A stretch of 64,000 nucleotides of DNA. It comes from Alphaproteobacteria bacterium (GTDB lineage: Bacteria; Pseudomonadota; Alphaproteobacteria; Micavibrionales; UBA2020). How positions within the stretch are numbered: position 1 is the first letter of the stretch; the number at the start of each line of letters is the position of its first letter. Below are positions 48,404 through 59,513 of the stretch, one piece after another. The position numbers were made by a program, and so were the translations under genes. Where the stretch lies: positions 277,301 through 341,300 of the forward strand of contig JAICWS010000001.1 of the NCBI GenBank assembly GCA_025934695.1, read 5' to 3'. Under the pieces are notes generated by a model. The model was given only the letters and a program-made list of their open reading frames with translations. It made no database searches and was not told the DNA's origin.

Positions 48404-48874
48404 ATGTCTACTCAATCCATCGGTGTTTCCATCACGCAGCTTCCCCACGCCAAGGGCCTGAACCTGCCCAAATATGCGACCGAACATTCTGCCGGCGTCG
48501 ATCTTGAAGCGGCCGTGGATGCACCCACCACGCTCAAACCGGGCGAGCGCCAGCTGATCCCGACCGGCCTCGCCATTGCGCTGCCGCCCGGATACGAGGC
48601 GCAGATCCGCCCCCGCTCCGGCCTCGCGCTGAAGAACGGCGTGACCGTCCTCAACTCGCCCGGCACTGTCGATGCCGACTATCGCGGCGAAATCAAGGTC
48701 ATCCTTGCGAACCTCGGCAATGAAGCCTTCACCGTCGAGCGCGGCATGCGCGTGGCGCAGATGGTCGTGGCGCGGCACGAGCATGTGGCCTGGCAGGTCG
48801 TCGATCAGCTCGATGAAACGGCGCGCGGCGCCGGCGGCTTCGGCTCGACCGGCGTTGCCCGCAAAGCTTCCTAA
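48404..48874 (+). CDS. dut: dUTP diphosphatase
   Basis: [40 protein letters not shown]-like and GGFGSTG motifs. Confidence 0.96.
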   Translation: MSTQSIGVSITQLPHAKGLNLPKYATEHSAGVDLEAAVDAPTTLKPGERQLIPTGLAIALPPGYEAQIRPRSGLALKNGVTVLNSPGTVDADYRGEIKVILANLGNEAFTVERGMRVAQMVVARHEHVAWQVVDQLDETARGAGGFGSTGVARKAS

Positions 48875-48887
48875 AAGAAAGCATCCC

Positions 48888-49871
48888 ATGTCCGCCGAAA
48901 CCTCGACTATGAAATCGCCCGCGCCTGAGGCGCAGCCGCGCATCTACAACCATATCTGGGAACTCATCGGCAACACGCCGCTTGTCCGCATACCAAAGCT
49001 GACGAAAGAATTTGGCGTGAAGGCGGACATCGTCGTGAAGCTCGAGTATTTCAATCCGCTCTCGAGCGTCAAGGACCGCCTCGCCATCGCGCTGATCGAA
49101 GCCGGCGAAAGCCAGGGCAAGATCACCAAGGATACTGTCATCATCGAGCCCACGTCGGGCAACACCGGCATCGGCCTTGCCTTCGTCTGCGCCTCCAAGG
49201 GCTATCGCTGCATCCTGACCATGCCGGAAAGCATGTCTTACGAGCGGCGCAAGATGCTGCGCCTCCTGGGCGCGGAGATCGTGCTGACGCCAGCCGACAA
49301 GGGCATGCGCGGCGCCATCGACAAGGCGCAGGAGCTGGCGAAAGAACACAAAAACAGCTGGATCCCCCAGCAGTTCGACAATCCCGCCAATCCCGACATC
49401 CATCGCCGCACGACGGCCGAGGAAATCTGGCGCGACACGGGCGGTCAGGCCGACGTGCTGATCGCGGGCGTGGGCACCGGCGGCACGCTGACCGGCGTCG
49501 CACAAGTGTTGAAGGCGCGCAAGCCCGGTTTCAAGGCCATCGCCGTAGAACCGGTCGACAGCGCCGTGCTGTCCGGCAAGCCGCCCGGCTCCCATAAGAT
49601 CCAGGGCATCGGCGCGGGGTTCATCCCTTCCATTCTCGATACCAAGCTCATCGACGAAATCGTGACGATCACGAACGAGGAAGCCTATGCGATGATGCGC
49701 CGCGTCTGCAAAAGCGAGGGCATCCCCGTCGGCGTCTCGTCGGGCGCCGCGATCCAGGCGGCGATCAACGTCGGCAAGCGTCCCGAGATGGCGGGCAAGA
49801 TGATCGTGACCATCGCGCCGTCGATGGCCGAGCGCTATTTGTCGCTGCCGCCTTTCAAGGATCTCGAATGA
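48888..49871 (+). CDS. cysK: Cysteine synthase A
   Basis: [44 protein letters not shown]. Confidence 0.95.
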   Translation: MSAETSTMKSPAPEAQPRIYNHIWELIGNTPLVRIPKLTKEFGVKADIVVKLEYFNPLSSVKDRLAIALIEAGESQGKITKDTVIIEPTSGNTGIGLAFVCASKGYRCILTMPESMSYERRKMLRLLGAEIVLTPADKGMRGAIDKAQELAKEHKNSWIPQQFDNPANPDIHRRTTAEEIWRDTGGQADVLIAGVGTGGTLTGVAQVLKARKPGFKAIAVEPVDSAVLSGKPPGSHKIQGIGAGFIPSILDTKLIDEIVTITNEEAYAMMRRVCKSEGIPVGVSSGAAIQAAINVGKRPEMAGKMIVTIAPSMAERYLSLPPFKDLE

Positions 49872-50287
49872 TCGAGATCGATCTCTTCATCCCGGCGCCG
49901 CGCAACAACGTCTGGGAATTCCTGACCCAGAACGACCATATCCACAAATGGTGGGGCAAGGGCGTGCTGCTGCACAGCCGCCAGGGCGGCCAGTTCTACG
50001 AACCCTGGACCGACAAGCACGGCCGCAAGCACAACACTCGCGGCGTCGTGACGGCCATCGAGCCGCGCGTGCGCCTGCAATTCGACTGGCAGGACGAAAG
50101 CTGGCCGAAGCCCACGCGCGTCGAATTCCTGCTCAGCCAGGCGGACGGCGGCACGCGCATCTACATCCAGCATTCGGGCTGGGATATCTTTCCGGACGAC
50201 CAGCGCAAGGCGCTCGTCGACGACCACCGCGCGGGCTGGCGCGAGGTCATGGACAACTTCAGGGATTACTGCGTCAAGGTGAAATAA
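49868..50287 (+). CDS. SRPBCC/AHSA1-type domain protein
   Basis: [57 protein letters not shown]. Confidence 0.82.
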   Translation: MIEIDLFIPAPRNNVWEFLTQNDHIHKWWGKGVLLHSRQGGQFYEPWTDKHGRKHNTRGVVTAIEPRVRLQFDWQDESWPKPTRVEFLLSQADGGTRIYIQHSGWDIFPDDQRKALVDDHRAGWREVMDNFRDYCVKVK

Positions 50288-50289
50288 AC

Positions 50290-50895
50290 ATGGCCGCCAA
50301 GCTCAACAAAAGCCGCATGCTTCATACGCGGATCATCACCGGCATCACGATCCTGTTCGGGATCCTCGGCACCAGCCGCTTCGCGCCGGACGCGCTTCCG
50401 CACGAGCTGATGATTTTCGCCGGTTACGCGCTGCTCGCCTTCTGCGCGATGGGGCGGCTCTATTCGACGGCCTTCATCGGCGGCATCAAGAACAAGGATC
50501 TCGTCACCTGGGGCCCCTATTCGGTCTGCCGCAACCCGCTCTATTTCTTTTCCCTCTGCGGCGCGGCGGGTTTAGGATTCGCGACGGCGTCGCTGACGAT
50601 GACGGCCATCATCTTCTTCGGCTTCCTGACAGTTTATATTTTTCTCATTGGCCGCGAGGAAGAATTCCTGCAGAACAAGTTCGGCAAGGAGTTCTCGTCA
50701 TACAAGGCGAAGGTGCCGCGTCTCCTGCCCGATTTGTCGCGCTGGCATTGCCCGGCCGAGTTGACCTTCCAGCCGAAGTTCTTCAACTTCGCTTGGCGCG
50801 ACGCCGTCTGGTGGTTCGCGCCGCTGCCCGTTTTTGAGCTGGCGCGGCATCTCCAGGAAACCGGCGCCCTCAAACCCATCATCGCGCTGTTCTGA
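50290..50895 (+). CDS. Isoprenylcysteine carboxyl methyltransferase-like membrane protein
   Basis: GPYSVCRNPLYFFSLCGAAGLGF; GREEEFLQNKFGKEFSSYKAKVPRLLP. Confidence 0.85.
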   Translation: MAAKLNKSRMLHTRIITGITILFGILGTSRFAPDALPHELMIFAGYALLAFCAMGRLYSTAFIGGIKNKDLVTWGPYSVCRNPLYFFSLCGAAGLGFATASLTMTAIIFFGFLTVYIFLIGREEEFLQNKFGKEFSSYKAKVPRLLPDLSRWHCPAELTFQPKFFNFAWRDAVWWFAPLPVFELARHLQETGALKPIIALF

Positions 50896-50912
50896 ACCGG
50901 ACAAAAGAAAAG

Positions 50913-50950
50913 AGCCTCACCGCGTCCACAGTGAGGCCCCTCCTTTTAAA
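50913..50950. terminator. Bidirectional terminator between convergent genes
   Basis: GCCTCAC-CGCGTCCACA-GTGAGGC flanked by A/T-rich runs. Confidence 0.65.
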
Positions 50951-50973
50951 ATCTTCCCTTAACGGGAAAATCC

Positions 50974-51432
50974 TTACATTCCGAGAGCGGTCGGCTTCGG
51001 CGCTGGCTTGTTCTCGTTCGCGGTCACGGCCGGTTTCGCGCCGGATGCCGTGGCGTTGAACTCAGAACCGGCTGACTTGGAGGCGAGAGGCGATGTGCCT
51101 GCATCAGCTTCGGGAGCGGCGTTGCGCGCGGCTTCCTTGGCGCGCGCCCAGCCTTCCGCCTTGCGGAAACCATGCGCGAGGTTGGTGAAGGCGGCTTTGT
51201 ACGTCTTGCCCACGAAGGAGAAGAAGCCTTTCGCCTTTTCGCGGCGGCCTTCGTTGGTGGCGACATATGCGCCCGCGCCCGCAGCCGCTGCGCCCGCGAG
51301 GAGCAGGTGCCCGAACACGACCGGAAGAACGACCGGCAGCACGTAGAATGCTGCAACAGCGGTCCCTGCGAGGATCGCCGCGGAAGTCCAGCCGCTTTGC
51401 TTGTTGGAGTTTTCAGTATTGACGTCAGACAT
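50974..51432 (-). CDS. Membrane protein with Ala/Pro-rich tail (FN-tail protein 1)
   Basis: TM region LPVVLPVVFGHLLLAGAAAAG; tail SEFNATASGAKPAVTANENKPAPKP. Confidence 0.65.
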   Translation of the reverse strand: MSDVNTENSNKQSGWTSAAILAGTAVAAFYVLPVVLPVVFGHLLLAGAAAAGAGAYVATNEGRREKAKGFFSFVGKTYKAAFTNLAHGFRKAEGWARAKEAARNAAPEADAGTSPLASKSAGSEFNATASGAKPAVTANENKPAPKPTALGM

Positions 51433-51586
51433 CTGTGCCTCACTTTGTTGAAACTTTGCCCCTCTTTCCGGGGGTGATTGCATCATAGGAAGAAATCAAA
51501 AATATGTCAATTTATTTAACAGAGGTAAGTCAATTTATACCTTAAATATCAATAACTTAAATACATACTTAATGTATAGGAAATAA

Positions 51587-51616
51587 CAAAGGCGGGTCAT
51601 CGAAAACCCGCCTTTG
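51587..51616 (-). terminator. Strong hairpin downstream of the 51662-52153 gene
   Basis: CAAAGGCGGGT / ACCCGCCTTTG, 11-bp perfect stem. Confidence 0.7.
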
Positions 51617-51661
51617 CGATTCTTTTTAACGCATGTCAAAAAATGCGTTTTTTGTCCGTTT

Positions 51662-52153
51662 TTACGGTGCGGGAGGCTTCGGCGCTTCCGGCGCGGGCGT
51701 GAGGGCCTTGGGTTTCACATCGTCCGAAACGCCCGGCTTTGCCACGGTATTGAAATCCGGCGCGCTGACAGCCGGTTTGAAGTTCGACGGTGTCTCAGCG
51801 GCAGGCGCTTGGGGCGCGGCAGGTTGTGCCTTCGGTTTCGGCGCGGTGACGCGGTGCCACCATTTGCCGAGGCGGCCGACGTCTTCGCTCAAGTGCGACA
51901 TGAAATCATTGCCGAGATCGACGAGCTGATCGCCCAGTTTGCGCGCGAAGTTGCGGCCCCCGTCGGTCGCCGCCACGGCGATGCCGCCGCCGATCAGGAT
52001 CAGGCCCGGCAGGCTCAAAGGTGCATGCAGGACGATCGCAATCGCGGTAAGGCCCCAGGACAAGGCGCCGCTGGTGCCGAAATAGGTCGCGACCTTGCTC
52101 GCGCGGACATGGGTATGTTCGGTTTGATTTGTTTCAGTTGCAGGTTCTGCCAT
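51662..52153 (-). CDS. Membrane protein with Ala/Pro-rich tail (FN-tail protein 2)
   Basis: TM segments; tail APDFNTVAKPGVSDDVKPKALTPAPEAPKPPAP. Confidence 0.65.
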   Translation of the reverse strand: MAEPATETNQTEHTHVRASKVATYFGTSGALSWGLTAIAIVLHAPLSLPGLILIGGGIAVAATDGGRNFARKLGDQLVDLGNDFMSHLSEDVGRLGKWWHRVTAPKPKAQPAAPQAPAAETPSNFKPAVSAPDFNTVAKPGVSDDVKPKALTPAPEAPKPPAP

Positions 52154-52253
52154 GACACCCTCCTCTGGGAATTTATTGGCGTGTTTTTTTAAGCGCGCCA
52201 ATCATAGACCCGCGAAGGCTTATGTCAAGGTTGCCGAAAACACCCCTTTTTCC

Positions 52254-52411
52254 GCCCCGGACAAGTGAGGCCGCAGGCCGAACGCTGATCCGGGGTCCAG
52301 TATTTACTCGCGCCGCAAGGCGCTCGTTAGAGGCAAATTGCTGCGCAATTTGAACTAAATGCTGGATCCCGGATCAGCGTTCGCGCTCTGCGCTCACTTG
52401 TCCGGGATGAC
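52254..52411. repeat. Long intergenic palindromic repeat
   Basis: CCGGACAAGTGAG…GAACGCTGATCCGGGGTCCAGTATTTA … TAAATGCTGGATCCCGGATCAGCGTTCG…CTCACTTGTCCGG with nested CAAATTGCTGCGCAATTTG hairpin. Confidence 0.85.
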
Positions 52412-52419
52412 AAAGAAGG

Positions 52420-53790
52420 TTAAAGCGCGGGATTGCCCGGCTGCTTCGGCTTCTGGACCGTGGCCGCGGGCTGGGCGACGGAGTCGCTCTCCGGCTTGGT
52501 CTCGGCCTGCGGCGCGCGCGCGGCGGACTGGTTGAAATCGATCTCGGGCACCGGCTTTTCGGCGGTCGGCACGGGCGCCGCGGTCTTGTTGAATTCTTCC
52601 GTCGCGACGCCGGGTTTGGGCCCGTTCGCGGGTTTCACGGCATCATCGGTCGAGGGCTTCTGCAGCGGCAGCGTCGGCGCGGGACCGACGACGCGCTGCC
52701 AGTCTTCCTTGAGATATTTGGAGGCATCGACGTAGAAGGAGTTCACCTTGCCGACCTGTTTGAGCACCGGGGTCGTGAAGGACGATGCCGAACCCAGGAT
52801 GCCGCCGATGGCCGCGGTAACGATTGCCGGTGCATACAGGATAAGCCCCGCGCCGCCAATCACTGCCGCGGTGGCGATGGCCCAGGCCATCGGTTTGGAA
52901 ATGTGAAACGGCTGGTCTTCGCCTTCGACTTTCGCAGGCTGCGGCGGGGTCAGGCCGGGTTTTTCCGGCAATTCGAGCCCGTCGCGGACATGTTCTTCGG
53001 TGCGGTCATAAACATGGTTGACCTTCTTCACGAATTTCAGCGCGGGCGCGGTGTAGGAAATCGCGGAGCCGATAATCGTACCGGCCGCCGCCACGAGCAG
53101 CGACGGTGCCGCCAGCGTCAATAACGCGCCGGTGGCGAGCGCGCCTGCAAGGATCGCGTAGGTCGCCGGCTTGGAATATTTTTTCTTGCCGTCCAGCGGT
53201 GCATAGATGCTCTGGTCGATCTCGCTGTTGTTGTCCTGAACCAGCGGCTTCATGCGCACGGTCTTGGTCTTCGAGATATCGCCCTTCACGTAGTTATAAG
53301 TGTCGACATAAAGCTCGTTCACCTTCTGGACGAGGTCAATGACGGGCTTGGTGAAGGATGCGCCGGAAACGATGACGGAACCGAAGGTGGCCATCAGGAC
53401 CGTCGGAGCGTAAACTGCCAGCAACCCGGATGAAACCGTGGCCGCCGTCAGGACTCCGTAAGCCCTGGAGCGCGAAAATACCGGCTTGTGCTTGGCCAGC
53501 GCCTCGCGCTTCTCGGTCGATGGGGGGCCAAAGCGATGGCCGCGCACGCGCTCCCAGTCGGCGCCGAGGTACATCGAAATATCGGTGTACATGTCATTCA
53601 CGCTCTTGATGAAGCGCCAGACCGGCGTGACGAAGACGGCGGAGCTTGTGCCGACTGAACCAAGACCGGCCGCGAAAATCTGCGGCGAGGTCACGGCAAG
53701 CGCAGCTGTTCCGACGGCAGCCGTCGCGGTCAGACCGTAGGCGGCACGCTTGGTGAAGACAGCCTGATGCTGCTGAGCCGGCTCCGACAT
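52420..53790 (-). CDS. Four-repeat membrane protein with FN tail (FN-tail protein 3)
   Basis: Four homologous TM-pair units each ending in (I/L/V)xKVNxxYxD-like segment; tail EEFNKTAAPVP…IDFNQSAARAP. Confidence 0.75.
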   Translation of the reverse strand: MSEPAQQHQAVFTKRAAYGLTATAAVGTAALAVTSPQIFAAGLGSVGTSSAVFVTPVWRFIKSVNDMYTDISMYLGADWERVRGHRFGPPSTEKREALAKHKPVFSRSRAYGVLTAATVSSGLLAVYAPTVLMATFGSVIVSGASFTKPVIDLVQKVNELYVDTYNYVKGDISKTKTVRMKPLVQDNNSEIDQSIYAPLDGKKKYSKPATYAILAGALATGALLTLAAPSLLVAAAGTIIGSAISYTAPALKFVKKVNHVYDRTEEHVRDGLELPEKPGLTPPQPAKVEGEDQPFHISKPMAWAIATAAVIGGAGLILYAPAIVTAAIGGILGSASSFTTPVLKQVGKVNSFYVDASKYLKEDWQRVVGPAPTLPLQKPSTDDAVKPANGPKPGVATEEFNKTAAPVPTAEKPVPEIDFNQSAARAPQAETKPESDSVAQPAATVQKPKQPGNPAL

Positions 53791-54052
53791 TCACTCCCCT
53801 CAAGAGGTCCCGTAAAAGTTCGTTTACATCATAAAAGCCGCTATAGTTACGTCAAGTTCCAAGTGGTAAGCCATTAGAGATATTTGGAAATACCGTAACA
53901 TGCCGGGTCTTAAAACATCTTAATGCCATTTATTGCTCAAGCTGAGCATTTGCCATGAAAACCAAGCCCGTAAGTGGCTTTCTTCGCAAAGGTTAACAAG
54001 GGACGTGATTCCCTCATCCTTTGTTGCCTTGAGTTCCGAAAAATACTAAAAA

Positions 54053-56746
54053 ATGATAATGCAAACAAATACCGTCCCCGTCGCCGAAACCGCTCCCGAG
54101 ACGAGCGTCAATGTCACCCCCATGATGGCCCAGTACATGGCCGTCAAGGAACAGCACAAAGACTGCCTGCTGTTCTATCGCATGGGCGATTTTTATGAGC
54201 TGTTTTTCGACGATGCGGTCAAGGCCTCGGCCGCCCTCGACATCACGCTGACCAAGCGCGGCGCACACAAGGGCGAGGAAATCCCGATGTGCGGCGTGCC
54301 CTGGCACAGCCATGAAAGTTATCTCGCGCGTCTGATCCGGCAAGGCTACAAGGTCGCCATCTGCGAACAGGTGGAAAAGCCGGAGGAAGCCAAGCAGCGC
54401 GGCGGCTACAAGGCACTGGTCAGGCGCGATGTCATCCGCGTGGTCACGCGCGGCACACTGACCGAAGACACGCTGCTTGAAAAAACCGCCAACAATTACC
54501 TGGCCGCCTTGTCCGAAATCGGTGGCGCCATCGGCATCGCCTGGCTCGATCTGTCGACGGGGGATTTCACGCTGCAGCCGGTCCTCGTCCGCGACTTGGG
54601 CGCGGCACTCGAGCGCGTGGGCCCGAATGAAATCCTGCTGCCTGAAAAACTCGTGCAGAACGAAAACCTGTTCGATGTCTTCGCGGAATACAAGTCGCGC
54701 CTGACCATCCAGCCCAACAGCCGCTTCGACAGCGAAAATGCCCGCAAGCGGCTCGAAAAGCTTTTCGGCGTCGCGACGCTGGAAAGCTTCGGCGGTTTTT
54801 CGCGCGCCGAGATCGCCGCCGCCGGCGCGCTGATCGATTACGTTGAGCTGACGCAGAAGGGTAAATTTCCGCGCCTGTCCGCCCCACGCCAACTGCCGCT
54901 CGGCTCCGTCATGGAAATCGACGCGGCCACGCGCCGCAATCTCGAACTCACGCAGACGATGAGCGGCGAGCGCCAGGGCAGCCTGCTGAGCTCCATCGAC
55001 CGCACCGTGACGGGCGCGGGCGCGCGATTATTGGCGCGGCACCTGGCGATGCCCCTCACCCATCCCCGCGAGATCAACGATCGCCTCGACGTCGTCAGCT
55101 GGTTCGCCGATCATTCGGTCTTGCGCGACCAGACGCGCGGCTTTTTGCAGCAATGCGCGGATATCGAACGTTCTCTCGCGCGTCTCAGCCTCGACCGCGG
55201 CGGGCCGCGCGACCTGGCTGCCGTGCGCGACACGCTGATGCAGACGGTGCAGCTGCACCGCCTGATCGCCCAGAGCAAGACGGCGCTCGAAACCGGCCTG
55301 CCCAAAAATCTGCAATCCGCGCTCGATGCCCTCAAAATCTGGAGCGCGGAACATCCGCTGATCGACCAGTTGTCGCGCGCCCTCGCGCCGGAACTGCCCG
55401 CGCTGACCCGCGACGGCGGCTTTATCGCCCGCGGCTATTCTACAAAGCTAGATGAACTTAAAACCTTACGCGACGACAGCCGCCAGCATATCGCGCAGCT
55501 GCAGGCGCAATATGTGCAGATGACGGGCGTCAATACGCTCAAGATCAAGCACAACAATGTCATCGGCTATTACATCGAAGTGTCGACCGCCAATGGCGAC
55601 AAGCTGTTCGCCGCGACAGACACCTTCATCCATCGCCAGACCATGGCCAGCGCCGCGCGCTTTACCACGGTCGAACTGTCAGGCCTCGAGCGCAAGATTT
55701 CCGAAGCCGCGGAAAAATCGCTGGCCCTGGAACTGGAGCTTTTCGCCCAGCTGTCCCGCGAAGTGCTGGCGCAGGGCGAAACCATCGCCCGCACGGCCCA
55801 GTCACTCGCCTCCATCGATGTCGCCTCGTCGTTGGCCGAAATGGCGGCGCGCAGCGGCTATACGCGGCCCAAGGTCGACGACAGCCTGACCTTCGACATT
55901 AAGGGCGGCCGCCACCCGGTCGTCGAAAATGCGCTGAAAAAGCAGAACGCCGATTTCATCGCCAACGATTGCGAACTCGCCGAAACCTCGCGCCTTTGGC
56001 TGCTGACCGGGCCGAACATGGCCGGTAAATCGACTTTCCTGCGCCAGAACGCGCTGATCGTGCTGCTCGCGCAGATGGGTTCTTTCGTTCCTGCCCAGTC
56101 CGCGAATATCGGGGTGGTCGACCGCCTTTTCAGCCGCGTTGGCGCGGCCGATGATCTCGCACGCGGGCGTTCAACTTTCATGGTCGAAATGGTCGAGACG
56201 GCAACGATCCTCAACCAGGCGTCTTCGCGCTCGCTCGTCATTCTTGACGAAATCGGCCGCGGCACGGCGACCTTCGACGGCCTTTCGATCGCCTGGGCCT
56301 GCCTTGAATACCTGCACGAGGTCAATAAGTGCCGCGCGCTCTTCGCCACGCACTATCATGAGCTGACGAGCCTGACCGAAAAACTGCCGCGCCTCTCCTG
56401 CCACACCATGCGGGTCAAGGAATGGAAGGACAATATCGTCTTCCTGCACGAAGTCGCACCCGGCACCGCGGATCGTTCTTACGGCATCCATGTGGCGAAA
56501 CTGGCGGGTCTGCCCGCGCCGGTCATCGCCCGCGCGGAAGCGGTTCTGAAGACGCTCGAAAATCCGGCTGCCGGCGGCAAAAAGCCAGTGGCGGTCGGCG
56601 CGGGTCTGCCGCTCTTCAGTATTCCCGTTCCCGCAGCAAAACCCCCTTCAGCGGTGGAAGAGGCGCTGAAAGAGGTCGATCCCGACCGTCTTTCGCCGCG
56701 CGAGGCACTGGACGTGCTGTACCAGCTCAAGACGAAACTTAATTGA
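54053..56746 (+). CDS. mutS: DNA mismatch repair protein MutS
   Basis: [68 protein letters not shown]. Confidence 0.97.
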   Translation: MIMQTNTVPVAETAPETSVNVTPMMAQYMAVKEQHKDCLLFYRMGDFYELFFDDAVKASAALDITLTKRGAHKGEEIPMCGVPWHSHESYLARLIRQGYKVAICEQVEKPEEAKQRGGYKALVRRDVIRVVTRGTLTEDTLLEKTANNYLAALSEIGGAIGIAWLDLSTGDFTLQPVLVRDLGAALERVGPNEILLPEKLVQNENLFDVFAEYKSRLTIQPNSRFDSENARKRLEKLFGVATLESFGGFSRAEIAAAGALIDYVELTQKGKFPRLSAPRQLPLGSVMEIDAATRRNLELTQTMSGERQGSLLSSIDRTVTGAGARLLARHLAMPLTHPREINDRLDVVSWFADHSVLRDQTRGFLQQCADIERSLARLSLDRGGPRDLAAVRDTLMQTVQLHRLIAQSKTALETGLPKNLQSALDALKIWSAEHPLIDQLSRALAPELPALTRDGGFIARGYSTKLDELKTLRDDSRQHIAQLQAQYVQMTGVNTLKIKHNNVIGYYIEVSTANGDKLFAATDTFIHRQTMASAARFTTVELSGLERKISEAAEKSLALELELFAQLSREVLAQGETIARTAQSLASIDVASSLAEMAARSGYTRPKVDDSLTFDIKGGRHPVVENALKKQNADFIANDCELAETSRLWLLTGPNMAGKSTFLRQNALIVLLAQMGSFVPAQSANIGVVDRLFSRVGAADDLARGRSTFMVEMVETATILNQASSRSLVILDEIGRGTATFDGLSIAWACLEYLHEVNKCRALFATHYHELTSLTEKLPRLSCHTMRVKEWKDNIVFLHEVAPGTADRSYGIHVAKLAGLPAPVIARAEAVLKTLENPAAGGKKPVAVGAGLPLFSIPVPAAKPPSAVEEALKEVDPDRLSPREALDVLYQLKTKLN

Positions 56747-56854
56747 AACACCAGCAATTTCAAAGACAACCGGCTGGCAATTCCATAACTTGACGGCAGT
56801 CCCTTCACCTGCTATTTTCTCCCCGCTTTCAAAAGACACTCATGGGAACGGACC

Positions 56855-57631
56855 ATGCCTGCGAGCCTGACAAGCTACAAGACGACCTATCAGCTGACCG
56901 AGATCGATGCCCGCAACATCGAATATCTTGCCGCACAGACGGCGGTGTCGCAGTCCGTCGCGGTCCACCAGGCGATTTATTTCTGCCAGCTCGCCCTGCA
57001 ATACCGGGCGCAGGGTCAATGTACCGGCGTCCTTTACAAGAGCGGCGGTTATCGTCACACCGCGCATTCGATCGGCCACAATGAAGTCGCGCAGGCCTAT
57101 AACAATCGGCCGAAGAACGCGCAGCCGGTGAAGCTCGTCATCAACCGCCATACCGACGCCTTGCAGGCAATCCACGACATCAAGACCGCCATCAACACGC
57201 CCAAGGACGAGGTCGCTGTCGCCTACGCGCTCGAGTTCGCGGCGACGACAGTCAAACGCATCCGCTCCTGCAACCACGGCAAAAATGCGCGCATTCTGTT
57301 TTCCTATCGCAATTCGCCATCGGAAAGCGGCAGCATGCTCCGGTCGCATCCCTACGACCTGACGCTCGGAAACAAATTCCGCCGATCGGCGCGCCGAATG
57401 AAGAGCGCGATGGGCAAGATCAATCCATTCAAAAAGAAGCCGGCACCGGTCCAGGAACCAGCGCCCCAACCCGCGCCGGCTGCCGTCCCCAGCCCCGCCG
57501 CAGCGTCAGCTGATCAGGTGAAACAGGCGGTCGACCTCGAAATCCAGAAAATCCAGAACGGCACGCTCGAACCCGTCAAAACAATGCGGGCGGTCACCTT
57601 CCGCAAAAAGCGCCGCGGATTTATTTTTTAA
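56855..57631 (+). CDS. Protein of unknown function with two RHH-like segments
   Basis: VSQSVAVHQAIYFCQLALQYRAQG and TPKDEVAVAYALEFAATTVKRIRSC; Pro/Ala linker. Confidence 0.65.
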   Translation: MPASLTSYKTTYQLTEIDARNIEYLAAQTAVSQSVAVHQAIYFCQLALQYRAQGQCTGVLYKSGGYRHTAHSIGHNEVAQAYNNRPKNAQPVKLVINRHTDALQAIHDIKTAINTPKDEVAVAYALEFAATTVKRIRSCNHGKNARILFSYRNSPSESGSMLRSHPYDLTLGNKFRRSARRMKSAMGKINPFKKKPAPVQEPAPQPAPAAVPSPAAASADQVKQAVDLEIQKIQNGTLEPVKTMRAVTFRKKRRGFIF

Positions 57632-59438
57632 CGAAAAGATACGGCTTCGGTCCGGGCAGCTGCATGAACTGCAGGCCCGGCACCGGCGTCAGCCAGGCGG
57701 GATGATTGACCGGCGTCAGGTGGCGCATCCAGCTGTCCGGTTTTTCGAAAACGGGACAGATAAGCATGCTGTCGGCCTTGCGCGACTGCAGCAATTCCTT
57801 CGCGACGGCAGGATCCTTCGCGTTCTCTATCTCCGCCAGGGTTTTCAGCCCCTGCCCCTCGCGGTGATATTCGCCCGCGATGATGCGATAGGGCGTAAAG
57901 AACAGGACATCGCCGCCCACTTCCGCGGGCACATACAAAATACGCGGCTTGTCGCCGAGAAGCTTCTGCAGCTGCTGCGTCTGGATGATATAGCGCAGCT
58001 GCGACTGGCAGTTCCACAGGTACGGGTTTCCGCCCTTGCCGAAAGGCGCGCCGATCGCGACCATCAGCCCGCCCGCCAACAGCAGCGCCGCATAGGGGCG
58101 GAATGGACGGTCGATCTGCCGCCGCCACCATTTTGTCTTGAGCGCCATGCTCCAGCCGGGCAGCAGCCCGGCGATGGCGACAAGCGCGGGCGGTTGAAGG
58201 TAGTAGGTCCAGCGACCCTGGTTCAGCGTCATCAGCAGCGTGCCCGCCAGCATTGCACCCAGCGTCAGCACCTGGCGGCGGCGCAGCGGCAGCATGTTCC
58301 TTTTCCACGCCGCGAAAAGCAGCAGGGCGGCAAGCACCGGCTCCCACAGGTGCTGCAATATAATGTCGAACGGCTGTCCGAACAGCGGCTTCGATTCCAT
58401 GACGCGCGCGAAGAATTCATGGGTAATGAACGGGTCGGCATCGGCCAGTGGCCCCAGCAGCACGCGCGGGAACAGCGCGATCTCGATGCCAAGCGCGATT
58501 ACCGCCGCAATCCCCGCCGCAACAAAACGGCGGGCAAAGGACATGCGCGTCACCGCGGGGCAGGACAATAGGCATGTCGCGCAGGCAATCAACGTCAGCA
58601 GCATCACGTAAACAATGGAGAGCGTGTCGTTCTTCTGAAAGGTGAATATCTGGTCCGTCGGCACCTCGATCATCAGCCCGATGGCGGAAACGACCGCCGT
58701 CGCGAGAGTGACGAGGAAGAAGGTTTTCATCTCTTCCGACCGCCGCAGCGCCGCGATACCGAGAATAATCAGCGTCAGCGCATAGAGCATCAGCCCCTCG
58801 GTGCTGACCCAGATCATCAGGCCGGATAGTACCCCCGCGAGCACCGCCTCCCGCCGTGTCAGCGGCCGCATCAGCAGACAGACGATGCCGCTCCACAACA
58901 GCGACAAGAGCCCGTGATGGTCGCATTCACCGGGCGGGAAATAAGTCGGCAGCGGGCTTGCGAACAGCAGGAACAGGAAAACCCACACGACATGGATATT
59001 GTCAAAGACGCGGCGCGAAGCTTTCAGCAGCACGCCAAAGCAGATCAACCCCATGACCGGCGGCAGCCAGGTGGCCGACAGCAACAGGCGCTGCGTCATT
59101 GTTAAGGATTCCGGCGTCAGGTAGTAAAAGGCCGACAACAGAAAATCCATCGGCCGCGTCCAATGGATCGAGACGTTCCCGAAGGGCGCATTAGTATTGC
59201 GCACAGCGTGGTCGAAGAAATCATGCCCGGTCAGGAATTGCCGCACCTGCGCCAGGCGCAGCCAGACGTCGGAATCCGCCGGCCCCAGCTCCTGCGTCAG
59301 ATGAGGCCAGCGCAGGACCTCCGCCTGCCGCTGGAAGGCCCAGCGCAGCAGAATGCAGACCGGCGCCAGCCAGGCCAGAAGCCGGAAAACTCTTCTGCGC
59401 GAGAATGATCCTGCGGCGCTATGCTTCGCCTGTGCCAT
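57621..59438 (-). CDS. Multi-TM GT-C-like glycosyltransferase candidate
   Basis: DSDVWLRLAQVRQFL and NTNAPFGNVSIHWTRPMDFLL near N-terminus; about a dozen TM segments. Confidence 0.65.
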   Translation of the reverse strand: MAQAKHSAAGSFSRRRVFRLLAWLAPVCILLRWAFQRQAEVLRWPHLTQELGPADSDVWLRLAQVRQFLTGHDFFDHAVRNTNAPFGNVSIHWTRPMDFLLSAFYYLTPESLTMTQRLLLSATWLPPVMGLICFGVLLKASRRVFDNIHVVWVFLFLLFASPLPTYFPPGECDHHGLLSLLWSGIVCLLMRPLTRREAVLAGVLSGLMIWVSTEGLMLYALTLIILGIAALRRSEEMKTFFLVTLATAVVSAIGLMIEVPTDQIFTFQKNDTLSIVYVMLLTLIACATCLLSCPAVTRMSFARRFVAAGIAAVIALGIEIALFPRVLLGPLADADPFITHEFFARVMESKPLFGQPFDIILQHLWEPVLAALLLFAAWKRNMLPLRRRQVLTLGAMLAGTLLMTLNQGRWTYYLQPPALVAIAGLLPGWSMALKTKWWRRQIDRPFRPYAALLLAGGLMVAIGAPFGKGGNPYLWNCQSQLRYIIQTQQLQKLLGDKPRILYVPAEVGGDVLFFTPYRIIAGEYHREGQGLKTLAEIENAKDPAVAKELLQSRKADSMLICPVFEKPDSWMRHLTPVNHPAWLTPVPGLQFMQLPGPKPYLFVKK

Positions 59439-59513
59439 GAGACATAAAAACCCCGTCTTTACTGTGCGCCAGGACGGGCGGAAATGCAATAAACGAAGGC
59501 TTCGAAAAAAGCA

